A DNA stretch of 64,000 nucleotides from Streptomyces venezuelae (GCF_008642275.1 NZ_CP029189.1:7360001-7424000), one strand, 5' to 3'. Shown: positions 49,805-58,383, counted from the first letter of the stretch. Program-made: numbers and translations. The notes: generated by a model from the sequence alone, not told the origin.

Positions 49805-50506
49805 TTGCCCGACCACCCGTCAGGTCACCTGTCAGGCCATCCGTCAGAGCGTCCGGCGGGCCGTGCTCCGGAACACCTCTACGCGGTGCTGGCCGCCCAG
49901 CGGGTCCTGCCCGTGCTGCGCGACGCCGACGCCGACGAGGCCGTCCGTCACACCGCCGTCCTGCTCGCCGCCGGCTGCCGTGCGGTCGAGCTCACCACCT
50001 CCACCCCCGGCTGGGCCGCCGCCGTCACCCGCACCGCCGCGCTGAGCGACCGCCACGGCCGGCCGGCGCTCATCGGGATGGGCACGGTCACCACCACCGC
50101 GCAGGCGGAGACGGCCCTCGACGCGGGAGCCGCCTTCCTGGTCTCCCCCTACCCGGCCCCCGAGGTCCGCGCGGTGGCCGTACGCCGCGAAGCCGTCTTC
50201 ATCGAGGGCGGGTTCACCCCCGGCGAGATCGCCGCCGCCGTCCGGGCCGCCGGGGTGGCCAAGGTGTTCCCGGCGCACGTGGGCGGCCCCGGGTTCGTCC
50301 GCTCCCTGCGGGCCGTCCTGCCCGGGGCGGTGATCGTCGCGACCGGCGGGATCCGGCCCGCCGAGGTCGCGGACTGGCTCGCCGCCGGCGCGACGGCCGT
50401 CGGGATCGGCGGCGGCCTGCCGTCCGACCCGGGCGAACTGGCCGCCGTGTTCGCCGGGGCCGCCGCGCCGTGCTGCGCACCCTGCGACGCCGCCGCGGGA
50501 CACTGA
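49805..50506 (+). CDS. KDPG/KHG aldolase family protein, TTG start
   Basis: A 233-residue class I aldolase of the 2-keto-3-deoxy-6-phosphogluconate/4-hydroxy-2-oxoglutarate family. Catalytic Glu region AVELTTSTPGW, GMGTVTTTAQAE, SPYPAPEV and the Schiff-base Lys in VAKVFPAHVGGPG are present, ending IVATGGIRPAEV. It would cleave a phosphorylated keto-deoxy sugar acid to pyruvate and glyceraldehyde-3-phosphate. The TTG start follows AGGGGAGGGG by 4 bases; no ATG/GTG occurs between it and the fold. The first 25 residues are a Pro/Ser/His-rich extension. Two bases separate it from the kinase gene. Confidence 0.88.
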   Translation: MPDHPSGHLSGHPSERPAGRAPEHLYAVLAAQRVLPVLRDADADEAVRHTAVLLAAGCRAVELTTSTPGWAAAVTRTAALSDRHGRPALIGMGTVTTTAQAETALDAGAAFLVSPYPAPEVRAVAVRREAVFIEGGFTPGEIAAAVRAAGVAKVFPAHVGGPGFVRSLRAVLPGAVIVATGGIRPAEVADWLAAGATAVGIGGGLPSDPGELAAVFAGAAAPCCAPCDAAAGH

Positions 50507-50508
50507 CC

Positions 50509-51522
50509 GTGGCCGCGGAGGCAGACACCCGCTACGACGTCCTCGTACTCGGCGAGGTCCTCGTCGAGATCCACGCGGGCACCGCCCTGCGTGAGGCCGC
50601 CGACGGAACCCCCGCCCGTATCTCCTACTCCGGGGACGCCCTCAACGCGGCGGCCGCCGCGGCCGCGGCAGGCGCCCGTACGGCCCTGCTCGCCGTCATC
50701 GGCGACGACGAACTCGGCGTCCCGCTGCTGAACCGGGCCGCCGGACTCGGCGTGGACGTCTCCCACGTCCGCCGCGCCCCGCACCCCAACGGTGCCTACC
50801 TGCTCTGCGCCGACACCGACGGCGACCGCGAGTTCGTCTACTGGCGCACCCGCAGCGCGGGTTCCACCCTCGGGCCCCGCCACATCGCGTCCTGGCACGA
50901 GCTGCTGACCCGCTGCGGAGCACTCGTGACCAGCGGCATCACCGGCGCCCTCTCACCGAGCAGCCGCGACGCCGTACTGGCCGCGGCCCGCCTCGTGCAC
51001 GGGGCCGGCGGTCACCTGACCTACGACCCGAACTTCCGGTCGCGGCTGACCGGCCGGGACGAGGCGCGCGAGCTGCTCGCCCGGATCGCTCCGCTGACCG
51101 GGCTGCTCAAGACCTCCTGCCCGGCCGACGCGCAGGCCCTCGTGGGCACCGCCGACCCGCGCACCGCCGCGGCCCGCTGCCGCGCCCTGGGCGCCCGTAC
51201 GGTCGCGGTCACCGCGGGCGCCGGACGGCTGCTGCTGGACGACGGCACACGGGCGGTGTACCACGCCGTGCCGGGCAATCCCGAGCCCGTGGACGCGACC
51301 GGGGCAGGGGACTGTTTCACCGGCACGACCACCGCCCGGCTCGTCCTCGGGGACACCCTCGCGGACGCCGTGGCCTACGGCGCGGCCGCCGCCTCCCTGT
51401 CCGTCTCCGGCCGTGGCGGCACCGGGCGCGTCCCCGCCTTCAGCGAGACCGCCGCACTGGCCGCCTCGCACCGGCGGGCCCCGTCGCGTGGAAGCGGGCC
51501 CTCGCGGACCGCCGGGGAGTGA
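50509..51522 (+). CDS. PfkB family carbohydrate kinase (2-keto-3-deoxygluconate kinase-like)
   Basis: A 337-residue ribokinase-fold sugar kinase. N-terminal VLVLGEVLVEI, substrate motif SGDALNAAAAAAAAGARTALL, and the C-terminal anion hole/catalytic base DATGAGDCFTG are clear. Coupled to a KDPG aldolase, the likely substrate is 2-keto-3-deoxy-gluconate, giving KDPG for the aldolase. GTG start 2 bases after the aldolase stop; together they form a two-step sugar-acid catabolic operon with a DasR-like site at its promoter. Confidence 0.9.
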   Translation: MAAEADTRYDVLVLGEVLVEIHAGTALREAADGTPARISYSGDALNAAAAAAAAGARTALLAVIGDDELGVPLLNRAAGLGVDVSHVRRAPHPNGAYLLCADTDGDREFVYWRTRSAGSTLGPRHIASWHELLTRCGALVTSGITGALSPSSRDAVLAAARLVHGAGGHLTYDPNFRSRLTGRDEARELLARIAPLTGLLKTSCPADAQALVGTADPRTAAARCRALGARTVAVTAGAGRLLLDDGTRAVYHAVPGNPEPVDATGAGDCFTGTTTARLVLGDTLADAVAYGAAAASLSVSGRGGTGRVPAFSETAALAASHRRAPSRGSGPSRTAGE

Positions 51523-51529
51523 GGGCAGG

Positions 51530-51564
51530 GTGCCGGCGACGGCGGCGACACCGGTCGCCGGCAC
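51530..51564 (+). terminator. Terminator after sugar kinase
   Basis: GTGCCGGCGAC (51530-51540) pairs with 51554-51564 over 11 bp, 8 bases past the stop codon. Confidence 0.65.
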
Positions 51565-51720
51565 CGCTCGGGAGGCCACCGCGCGATCCGGACGGGACGG
51601 CCTGGTGGCGGGGCAACCGCCGGGCCGGACGGTGTTCCGCGGCCCGGCGGCGCCGGTCTCGGGGGACCCCGGTCGCCGGTCCCGGTCGGCCTCCCCGGTC
51701 AGCGGCCGTGCAGGCCCCGG

Positions 51721-53046
51721 TCAGCGTCCGCGCAGGCCCCGGTCGACGGCCGTCATCAGCTCGCCGTCCGCGGTGTCCGCGTCGAGCGACCAGAACATCG
51801 CACCGCCGAGCCCGTGTTCGCGGATGTACCCGGTCTTGGCCCGCAGCACCTGGGGGTCGTCGTACGTCCACAGCGTCGTGCCGTCGAAGAGCCAGGCGTG
51901 GCCGCCGCGCCGGTCCCGGTGGAGCGTGTAGGTGCCCGAGTCGGCCAGCTTCTTCAGTGCCTTGTAGTCCTCGTACCCGGCGGCCCACGTGGCCGGTGCC
52001 GGGCCCGTGGCGGGCTGCCCCATGCCGTCCCCGCCGCCGCTGACACCGGTCCAGCCCTGGCCGTAGAACGGCATGCCCATCACGAGCTTGTCCGCGGGCG
52101 CGCCGCGCCGGAGCCAGGCGTCCACCGTGCCGTCGACGCTGAAGTCGCCCCGAGCGCGGAGCGCGGACTGCTGGGCGGTCCTCGGCTCGCCGGAGACGTG
52201 GAAGTCGTAGCCCTGGAGGGTCACGAAATCGAGGTCGCGCATGATCCGGCGGACGTCGAAGCCCGCGTCGATCTTGGCGGGGGCGGTCGGGACGAAGGCG
52301 CTCAGCTCGTACCGGGTCTTCTTCTTCTGGCTCCGCGCGTACGCGTCGAGCTGCGTGCGGAACTCCTTCACGAGCGCGGTGAAGTTCTGCTTGTCCTCGG
52401 GCCGGTACCTCGTGTCCGTGTCCCCCGCGGAGCCGGGCCACTCCCAGTCGAGGTCGATCCCGTCGAAGACGCCCGCGGCCGCCCCGGCGCCGCCGCGGGC
52501 GCCGTCCTGCGGGAGGTTGCCCTTGATGTACAGGTCGATGCAGGACTCGACGAAGGCCTTGCGGGAGGCCGGGGTGAGCGCGGCGTCCGAGAAGTGCGTG
52601 GACCAGCTCCAGCCGCCGAGCGAGATCAGCACCTTGAGGCCGGGGTGCCTGGCCTTGAGCTCGCGCAGCTGGTTGAAGTTGCCGGCGAGCGGCTGCTCGC
52701 CGGTGTCGGCCACCCCGTCGACGGAGTTCGCGGCGTCGAGCGGGCGCACGTAGTCGGCCCAGGCGTCGGCCTCGCCGGGCACGTTCCCGGTGAAGCACCT
52801 GCCCTGCGGACTGATGTTGCCGAAGGCGTAGTTGATGTGGGTGAGCTTGCCGGCGGAGCCGTTCGCCTCCAGGTCCTGGACCTGGAAGTCCCGTCCGTAC
52901 ACACCCCATTGGGTGAAGTAGCCGACCTTCTTGTACGGACGGTCGTGGCCACCGTCGGCCTGCGCGGCGGCGGCGGGCGCGAAGGCGGTCAGCAGGGAGA
53001 GGGAGCAGGCGGCGACGGCCAGCCTGCCGAGCATGCTGCGGCGCAT
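51721..53046 (-). CDS. Secreted chitinase, glycoside hydrolase family 18
   Basis: A 441-residue exported chitinase. Signal peptide to about residue 30; the GH18 barrel starts with KKVGYFTQWGVYGRDF, has KVLISLGGWSWS, the catalytic DGIDLDWEWP (DxxDxDxE with the proton-donor Glu), FVTLQGYDFH, KLVMGMPFYGQGW and the closing GGAMFWSLDADT. No carbohydrate-binding module is visible. It cleaves chitin to chito-oligosaccharides outside the cell. The promoter holds a DasR-like operator. AAAGGAAG precedes the ATG. Confidence 0.94.
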   Translation of the reverse strand: MRRSMLGRLAVAACSLSLLTAFAPAAAAQADGGHDRPYKKVGYFTQWGVYGRDFQVQDLEANGSAGKLTHINYAFGNISPQGRCFTGNVPGEADAWADYVRPLDAANSVDGVADTGEQPLAGNFNQLRELKARHPGLKVLISLGGWSWSTHFSDAALTPASRKAFVESCIDLYIKGNLPQDGARGGAGAAAGVFDGIDLDWEWPGSAGDTDTRYRPEDKQNFTALVKEFRTQLDAYARSQKKKTRYELSAFVPTAPAKIDAGFDVRRIMRDLDFVTLQGYDFHVSGEPRTAQQSALRARGDFSVDGTVDAWLRRGAPADKLVMGMPFYGQGWTGVSGGGDGMGQPATGPAPATWAAGYEDYKALKKLADSGTYTLHRDRRGGHAWLFDGTTLWTYDDPQVLRAKTGYIREHGLGGAMFWSLDADTADGELMTAVDRGLRGR

Positions 53047-53103
53047 GGGCTTCCTTTGCGGATGCGGGGAGCGGGGCGTGTGCGCGTGCGCGGTGCATGC
53101 CGG

Positions 53104-53132
53104 AAACTATTGGTCTGGACCAGGGTGGTCAA
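53104..53132 (-). promoter_or_regulatory. Chitinase promoter with DasR-like site inside the spacer
   Basis: On the minus strand TTGACC (53132-53127), 17 bases, TAGTTT (53109-53104). The palindrome TGGTCTGGACCA (53111-53122) fills the spacer and matches the DasR consensus at 13 of 16 positions when flanks are included. Confidence 0.75.
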
Positions 53133-53263
53133 GGGGGGCGGCGGAAACCCGCCCCGGGGAGCGGCCGCACGGAGCCGTCGGCCCCGGCCGGGAACGCGCG
53201 CCCCGCCGAACCGGGAATTGATTGGATCTCCCGGCCCGTTCGTGCCATGGTTGGTCCCACCGA

Positions 53264-53337
53264 AGGGGTGTAGCTCAGCTGGTCAGAGCGCCGGTCTCCA
53301 AAACCGAAGGCCGCAGGTTCGAATCCTGCCGCCCCTG
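53264..53337 (+). tRNA. tRNA-Trp (anticodon CCA)
   Basis: A 74-base cloverleaf: acceptor AGGGGTG/CGCCCCT with one G-T, D arm GCTC/GAGC, anticodon loop CTCCAAA with CCA at 34-36, 5-base variable loop, T arm GCAGG-TTCGAAT-CCTGC, discriminator G. CCA is not encoded. Pair 27-43 of the anticodon stem is C-A, a mismatch where Trp tRNAs normally have C-G. Neighbouring genes are not those (secE/nusG) usually near the main actinobacterial tRNA-Trp, so this may be an extra copy. Confidence 0.92.
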
Positions 53338-53362
53338 CAGCACCGACGGCACGCCCGTCGAG

Positions 53363-53400
53363 AACGCCCGGCCGCGAAGGACTTCTCGCGGCCGGGCGTT
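53363..53400 (+). terminator. Terminator after tRNA-Trp
   Basis: Perfect 15-bp stem (53363-53377 with 53386-53400) and 8-base loop. Confidence 0.8.
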
Positions 53401-53464
53401 GCCGTTTCCCCGGGCGTTCCCGCATGCCCCGTCCGCGGGTGTCACAGGTCCGCCGGACATCGTC

Positions 53465-53470
53465 TACCGT
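53465..53470 (+). promoter_or_regulatory. Candidate -10 for leaderless LRV gene
   Basis: TACCGT ends 7 bases before ATG 53478; no Shine-Dalgarno. Confidence 0.4.
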
Positions 53471-53477
53471 CCTTCGG

Positions 53478-54989
53478 ATGGGGACAGACGTACGAGGACG
53501 CGACGACCGATGGCCGGACCCGGACCGGGGGCCGCAGGCCGGACCGGGCCTGCGGCGGGCCTGGTTCCGGGGACTGAGCCTCAACGCGGCCGCACCGGAC
53601 GCCATCCTGATCCGTCTGCTGGACCTGGACATGGCCCCGTACGTCCTGGTGCGACGAGACCCCTCACCCGCCGTCGTCGACGCCGCCGTCGACCACCCGG
53701 ACCGGCGCGTCCGCGGCAGGCTCGCCGAGGTCCCCGCATCGCTGCGGCTCTCCGCCGCCCAGTGGTCGCGGCTGGTGCTCGGCGAAGCCGGCGGTGCCCG
53801 GCGCCGGCTGTTCCTGGAGGCCGCGGCCCTGTCCGGGCGGGGGCTGACGCGGGAGGCGTACGAGACGCTGGCGGCGGACCCCTTCGGCCCGGTCCGGGAG
53901 GAACTGGCCGGGATGCCGGCCCTGCCCCTCCCGCTGCGCCTCGCCCTGCTGGCGGACCCGCTCCCGCAGGTGCGGGCCGCGGCGTGCGGGGCCGCCTGGC
54001 GCGGCCTCGACGACGGGGCCCGGGCCCGGCTGGCGGCCGATCCCGCCCCCGCCGTACGGACCGCCGTCACGCTCGCCCGGCACGAGGAGGCCCCGCTGAC
54101 GGCCGAGTTCTTCGAAGCCGTCGGGGACCGCCACCTCCTCGGAAGCCACCGGCTGGAGGCGGACCTCGCCCTGCGGCTCTGCACGGACCAGGACCCCCGG
54201 CTGCGCCGGATCCTGGCCGGCAACCCCTACCTCGGGCCCGAACCGGTCCGCGTCCTCGCCGCCGACCCGGACGGTGACGTACGGCTCGCCGTGTCCCTGC
54301 GGCCCGAACTGACGGAGGAGCGGCGGGCCGCCGTACCGGTGGACATCGACCCCCGGACGATGCGGCGGACGGTCGCGTGGGTGGAGGCACTGCACGAGGA
54401 CGAGGAAGCCATGCGCCGGCTCGCGGCATCCGCGCACCTCCTGCTGCGCAGCAGCGTCGCGACGGCCCGACGGCTGCCGCCGGACGTCGTGGCGCTGCTG
54501 GCCCGGGACGAGGACCGGGTCGTACGGCTCTTCCTCGCCGAGCGGTGCGACGACGCGCCGGCGGACATGCTGCTGGAGGTGTGGCAGTGGTGGAACGGGA
54601 GCTACTCCACCCCCGACCGGCCCTACGGCCACCCGAACTTCCCGCGGCGCGACCTGCTCCGCTACGCCGGCGACCCGCATCCGCGGCTGCGGCAGCTCGC
54701 CCTGGACGACCCGGACTCCACGGCCGGCCTGGTGGAACGGTTCAGCGGGGACGAGGACGCCGAGGTACGGCTGCGCGCCGCCACCGACCCCCGGCTGTCG
54801 CCGGACGCGCTGGTCCGGATGCTCGACGACCCGGACAGCGGGGTGCGCGCGATGGCGGCGCGGCATCCGCGGATGCCCGTCTCCGTCCTCGTCGCACTGC
54901 TCGGTGACGAGCGGACGGCGCAGGACGCGGCACGGAACACGGCACTGCCGGTGGCCGTCATGGAGCGGATGACGGCCCCGGGGACATGA
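53478..54989 (+). CDS. Leucine-rich repeat variant / HEAT-like repeat protein
   Basis: A 503-residue cytoplasmic solenoid. Repeats of about 24 residues recur through its length with the theme LA-DPxxxVRxxLAxxPxLPxxLxxxL, for example LLADPLPQVRAAACGAAW, LAADPAPAVRTAVTLARH, LAADPDGDVRLAVSLRPEL and LDDPDSGVRAMAARHPRM. LRV/HEAT solenoids usually bind proteins; the partner is unknown. Probably leaderless from TACCGT. It lies just downstream of tRNA-Trp and its terminator. Confidence 0.85.
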   Translation: MGTDVRGRDDRWPDPDRGPQAGPGLRRAWFRGLSLNAAAPDAILIRLLDLDMAPYVLVRRDPSPAVVDAAVDHPDRRVRGRLAEVPASLRLSAAQWSRLVLGEAGGARRRLFLEAAALSGRGLTREAYETLAADPFGPVREELAGMPALPLPLRLALLADPLPQVRAAACGAAWRGLDDGARARLAADPAPAVRTAVTLARHEEAPLTAEFFEAVGDRHLLGSHRLEADLALRLCTDQDPRLRRILAGNPYLGPEPVRVLAADPDGDVRLAVSLRPELTEERRAAVPVDIDPRTMRRTVAWVEALHEDEEAMRRLAASAHLLLRSSVATARRLPPDVVALLARDEDRVVRLFLAERCDDAPADMLLEVWQWWNGSYSTPDRPYGHPNFPRRDLLRYAGDPHPRLRQLALDDPDSTAGLVERFSGDEDAEVRLRAATDPRLSPDALVRMLDDPDSGVRAMAARHPRMPVSVLVALLGDERTAQDAARNTALPVAVMERMTAPGT

Positions 54990-55010
54990 GGTAAGCCACC
55001 GGACGGGCCG

Positions 55011-55036
55011 GGGGGCGAGTGGACGTACTCGCCCCC
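55011..55036. terminator. Bidirectional terminator
   Basis: GGGGGCGAGT (55011-55020) pairs with ACTCGCCCCC (55027-55036), between convergent genes. Confidence 0.7.
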
Positions 55037-55064
55037 TCCGCGCCGGGTGCCGCTCGGCCGAGGG

Positions 55065-55463
55065 CTACTCGGAGCCCGGCTCCTGGTAGCCGTACGGGCG
55101 GGTGATGATCTCCATCCCGTGGCCGCTCGGGTCCGTGAAGTACACCCCGCGGCCCCCGTCGTTGTGGTTGATCTCGCCGGGGTGCCGCCCGTGCGGGTCG
55201 GCGAAGTACGGGACCCCGGCCGACCGGATCTTCTCGAACGCCGCGTCGAACTCCTCCTCGGAGAGGAGGAACGCGTAGTGCTGCACGGTGATCGACTCGG
55301 CGGGGACGGTGGCGAAGTCCAGGGTGACGCCGTTCGCGGTCTCGACGGGGACGAAGGGTCCCCACTCGGTCCCGACCTCCAGGTCGAGGACGTGTGCCAG
55401 GAAGGTGGCGGACTCCCGGTTGTCACGGGAGTGGACGATCGTGTGGTTCAGCTGGACGGACAT
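55065..55463 (-). CDS. VOC family (glyoxalase/dioxygenase fold) protein
   Basis: A 132-residue vicinal oxygen chelate protein. The two beta-alpha-beta-beta-beta units carry metal ligands at QLNHTIVHS (His), the central QHYAFLLSEEEFDAAF, and the C-terminal FTDPSGHGMEIITRPY (Glu). This supports a metal-dependent lyase, dioxygenase or thiol transferase; the reaction is unknown. Start 55463 has GGAGG about 9 bases upstream. Confidence 0.87.
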   Translation of the reverse strand: MSVQLNHTIVHSRDNRESATFLAHVLDLEVGTEWGPFVPVETANGVTLDFATVPAESITVQHYAFLLSEEEFDAAFEKIRSAGVPYFADPHGRHPGEINHNDGGRGVYFTDPSGHGMEIITRPYGYQEPGSE

Positions 55464-55533
55464 GGGTGGATGCCTCCGAAAGGCACTCACGGCGCCTCCA
55501 TGCCTCACCCGGCCGGTGACCGGCACGCGATGC

Positions 55534-55549
55534 CGTGATCACGATCCTA
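55534..55549 (-). promoter_or_regulatory. Promoter -10 with palindromic site, VOC gene
   Basis: On the minus strand TAGGAT (55549-55544) is followed immediately by CGTGATCACG (55543-55534); TGGACT lies 18 bases upstream as a -35. A repressor site at the transcription start is likely. Confidence 0.45.
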
Positions 55550-55607
55550 GACACGCCCTTCGGGTGAAGTCCACCGTTCGGCACCTGCCCGCACCCGGCC
55601 CGGTACC

Positions 55608-57239
55608 TCAGGAACTCCCGTACACCGCCTTGACGTTGTCCTGCGCCGGGTGGGTCCGGCCGGCCGGACCCGCCGCGAACGCCCGCAGGAGGTTCTCCGT
55701 CACCCGGGTGGTCAGCGCCCCCGAACGGGCGTCGAGCCCGTGGTTGCGTCCGCTGCGGCCGTCGCCGGTCGCGTCCAGGGCCTCCACCCAGCGCATCGTG
55801 CCGGTCGCGAACACCCCCGCCCCGCTCGCCGCCGTGTAGTAGGCCGTGTCCTGGTGGCTCGGCCGGCCCTCGCACACGACGGGGGAGTGGGCCAGGATCT
55901 CGATCGGCCGGGGCGTCGGGAATCCGGTGTCGACCTTGTCGTACTCGACGCCGACCAGGTGCTCGAAGCGGTCGCCCGCCTTCGCGCCGGTGCCCTCGAA
56001 GAGCCAGTGCTCCGGGTGGGTGACCACGTACGGGGCGTCCACCGGATAGCCGTCGTAGATCACGCCGAGCAGCGAGCTCTCCGGGTCCGCGCCGGGCGCG
56101 GAGCGGAAGTCCACCGTCGCGGGATGGCCGCGCCTGAACCCGGGGTCCTGCTCGTAGGACGACTTGTAGCAGACCAGCGTGCGGTCCGGCCCGAGGTCGG
56201 AGGGCTCCAGCCGGATCCGGCGGTAGCAGCAGTTCGCTCCGAGGACCGCGAGGTTGGTACCGGCGTCGCGGGCGGCCGTGACATGGGCCCGCTGCTCCGG
56301 CGACCAGTACTCGTCGTGCCCCAGGGAGAGCACCGCCGCCGCCCCCTCCAGCAGCCGCTTCTCCCGTGCCACGTCGGTGGTGGTCGCATAGGCGAGGGGT
56401 ATGCCCAGCCGCTCGGCCAGCGCGATCAGCGGAGCCTCGTACACCAGGAACAGGCCCGCGCCGTCGTCGTAGTCGTACGGCCGGTCGAAGCTCACGGCGA
56501 GGGAGCGGGAGGCGAAGCCGCCGCTCGGGCCGTCGTAGGTGCTGTGGCCGCCCCACCGGTTGTACGCCTGCCAGGTGGCCACCGCGTTGACCACGACGGT
56601 GCGGCCGGCGGTCGTCGCGGACCGGACGGTGACCGGAACGAACCGCCGGCCCTCGCCGCCCTGTGCGTCCAGCCGCAGCAGGTAGCTGCCCTCCGGCCAG
56701 TCCTTCGTCTCGACCGTGGTGGTACGGGTCCACCGCGTGCGGACCATCCTGGTCCCGGCGTCCACCGTGGGCTCCGGCTGCCGGGCCCCGGGCAGGGCCT
56801 CGGAGCGCCACACCAGCCGCGCCCGGGCCCCGCCGTACCAGCCCATCCGGTAGGCGGAGACGGTGAACCGGGGTGCGGTCGTCGACACGTACAGCCCGAA
56901 GGACTCGCCGGGCAGGACGCTCACCTTGTCCGCGAACCCCTCGACGGCCCGCGCCGGACCGGCCTTGCCCACCGGCCAGTCCGCATGGCCCGGGCGGGCG
57001 TTCTCGGCCTTGACGTCGAGCCCCGGCGCCGCCGCCGGCGGCTTCCCGTCCGGAGCGGGGGACTCCGACGCCGCCGCGGACCGGGGCCCCGAAGCGGATC
57101 CGCCCGCGCCGTCGCCGTTCCCGCAGCCGGCCAGGGCGCCGAGCCCCGCGGCGGTGGCCGCCCCCGTCGCGATCGCGAGGAACCGCCGCCTGCCCGCGTC
57201 TTCGCCGTCCGCGGGCCCGGCCGAGTACATCTGATGCAT
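55608..57239 (-). CDS. Exported lipoprotein, N,N-dimethylformamidase beta-subunit-like
   Basis: A 543-residue protein. The N-terminus has a twin-arginine/lipoprotein signal (GRRRFLAIATGAATAAGLGALAGC). The mature chain resembles the large-subunit family of N,N-dimethylformamidase: SAYRMGWYGGARARLVW, NAVATWQAYNRWGGHSTY, SLGHDEYWSPEQRAHV and LGANCCYRRIRL. The paired Cys and Tyr/Glu residues suggest metal binding, but the actual amidase substrate is unknown and there is no small subunit nearby. ATG 57239 was chosen; ATG 57230 is an alternative. Confidence 0.78.
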   Translation of the reverse strand: MHQMYSAGPADGEDAGRRRFLAIATGAATAAGLGALAGCGNGDGAGGSASGPRSAAASESPAPDGKPPAAAPGLDVKAENARPGHADWPVGKAGPARAVEGFADKVSVLPGESFGLYVSTTAPRFTVSAYRMGWYGGARARLVWRSEALPGARQPEPTVDAGTRMVRTRWTRTTTVETKDWPEGSYLLRLDAQGGEGRRFVPVTVRSATTAGRTVVVNAVATWQAYNRWGGHSTYDGPSGGFASRSLAVSFDRPYDYDDGAGLFLVYEAPLIALAERLGIPLAYATTTDVAREKRLLEGAAAVLSLGHDEYWSPEQRAHVTAARDAGTNLAVLGANCCYRRIRLEPSDLGPDRTLVCYKSSYEQDPGFRRGHPATVDFRSAPGADPESSLLGVIYDGYPVDAPYVVTHPEHWLFEGTGAKAGDRFEHLVGVEYDKVDTGFPTPRPIEILAHSPVVCEGRPSHQDTAYYTAASGAGVFATGTMRWVEALDATGDGRSGRNHGLDARSGALTTRVTENLLRAFAAGPAGRTHPAQDNVKAVYGSS

Positions 57240-57389
57240 GGAAGGCACGTTATGTGATGCTCGGGCCCACGCTTTCACCGGCTGCCGCCCGGAACCGGCC
57301 GCGCGCGACGAGGCCCCCGCCGACGGCCCCCGGCGCCGCCCCACGGCCCCTGTAGGGTCGGCAGTCAACCGACCGCGGGGGGATACGAG

Positions 57390-58283
57390 ATGACGTACGC
57401 CAGCACACACCGACCGTGCACCGTACGGCAGTTGTGGCAACTGCTCGAACCCGTGCACGCCGTCGTCTACTTCGCCCCCGAGGCCTACGAGGAGGCAGGC
57501 GCGCTCGGCTACGCCACCGACGACCGGTGGCCGATGTACTTCGCCTACCGCGCCGCACCGCTGGGCCCGGCCCCGGCGGGGCTCGTCACCTCCCTCTTCT
57601 ACAGCCTCAGCCCCCGCATGGTGGACCACTACCTCGCCGGGTCCTGGCGCACCGCGGAGCCGGCCCGGGTCCTCGCGGCGCGCGCCGTCGCCGCCGACCG
57701 CTCCCTGCACGCCGTGCTCGGCGAGCGCGCCGCCTCCCCGGACCTCGCCGAGGCCGCCCGCCTCGCCCGGCGCGCCGCCGAGGCCGCCGGCACCGGCGGG
57801 CGCCCGCTGGCCGCCGCCAACGCCGCCCTGCCCTGGCCGACCGCACCGCACGCCGTGCTCTGGCACGCGGCGACGATCCTGCGCGAGCACCGCGGGGACG
57901 GCCACATCGCCGCCCTCCAGGCCCACCACCTCGACCCGGTCGAGTCCCTGGTCCTGCAGTCAGGTGTCGGAGCCGCCCCGGCGGAGTGGTTCGAGAGCCG
58001 CCGCTGGTCCGCCGGCGAGTGGGACGCCGCGCGCGAGCGGCTCGCCTCCCGGGGCCTGCTGGCCGAGGACGGCGCGGCCACCGAAGCCGGCTGGGCGCTG
58101 CGCACCGCCGTCGAGAAGCTCACCGACGAACTCGCCTCGGAGCCGTGGTCGGCGCTGACCCCGCAGGACGTGGCACGCCTCGCGGACCTGCTCCTCCCGC
58201 CGGTCCTCGACATCGTCGGCGCCGGGATCCTGCCGGCCCAGAGCACCCTGGGCATCGGCGTGAAGTACGACTACGAGGACTGA
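57390..58283 (+). CDS. Conserved actinobacterial protein (SCO6745-like, helical)
   Basis: A 297-residue Ala-rich, mostly helical cytoplasmic protein. Recognisable blocks are LEPVHAVVYFAPEAYEEAGALGY (split: VHAVVYFAPEA), VTSLFYSLSPRMVDHYLAGSW, HAVLWHAATILREHRGDGH and the winged-helix-like end ALRTAVEKLTDELASEPW. It matches a family widespread in Streptomyces and mycobacteria without known function. Upstream TAGGGT is a -10 candidate; GGGGGATACGAG precedes the ATG. Confidence 0.75.
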   Translation: MTYASTHRPCTVRQLWQLLEPVHAVVYFAPEAYEEAGALGYATDDRWPMYFAYRAAPLGPAPAGLVTSLFYSLSPRMVDHYLAGSWRTAEPARVLAARAVAADRSLHAVLGERAASPDLAEAARLARRAAEAAGTGGRPLAAANAALPWPTAPHAVLWHAATILREHRGDGHIAALQAHHLDPVESLVLQSGVGAAPAEWFESRRWSAGEWDAARERLASRGLLAEDGAATEAGWALRTAVEKLTDELASEPWSALTPQDVARLADLLLPPVLDIVGAGILPAQSTLGIGVKYDYED

Positions 58284-58321
58284 TCCGCGCCCGGGGAGCA
58301 CCTCGGGCACGTGGCGGCGGA

Positions 58322-58344
58322 CGAGAACGCGATCATTGTTCCCG
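58322..58344. promoter_or_regulatory. Dyad GAAC-N9-GTTC upstream of galT
   Basis: CGAGAAC (58322-58328) and GTTCCCG (58338-58344) form a 7-bp dyad with one mismatch in an AT-rich pocket about 100 bases before galT; possible galactose operator. Confidence 0.35.
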
Positions 58345-58349
58345 AAACC

Positions 58350-58383
58350 GGAGCGCACCGGCACCACACCACCGGTGCGCTCC
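58350..58383 (+). terminator. Hairpin before gal operon
   Basis: GGAGCGCACCGG (58350-58361) pairs with 58372-58383 over 12 bp. It is either the terminator of the preceding gene or a leader hairpin of galT. Confidence 0.55.

Noticed and set aside
53264..53477. tRNA-Trp as integration site of a mobile element
   Set aside because: No integrase, no duplicated tRNA 3' end and no base-composition change follow it within the window.
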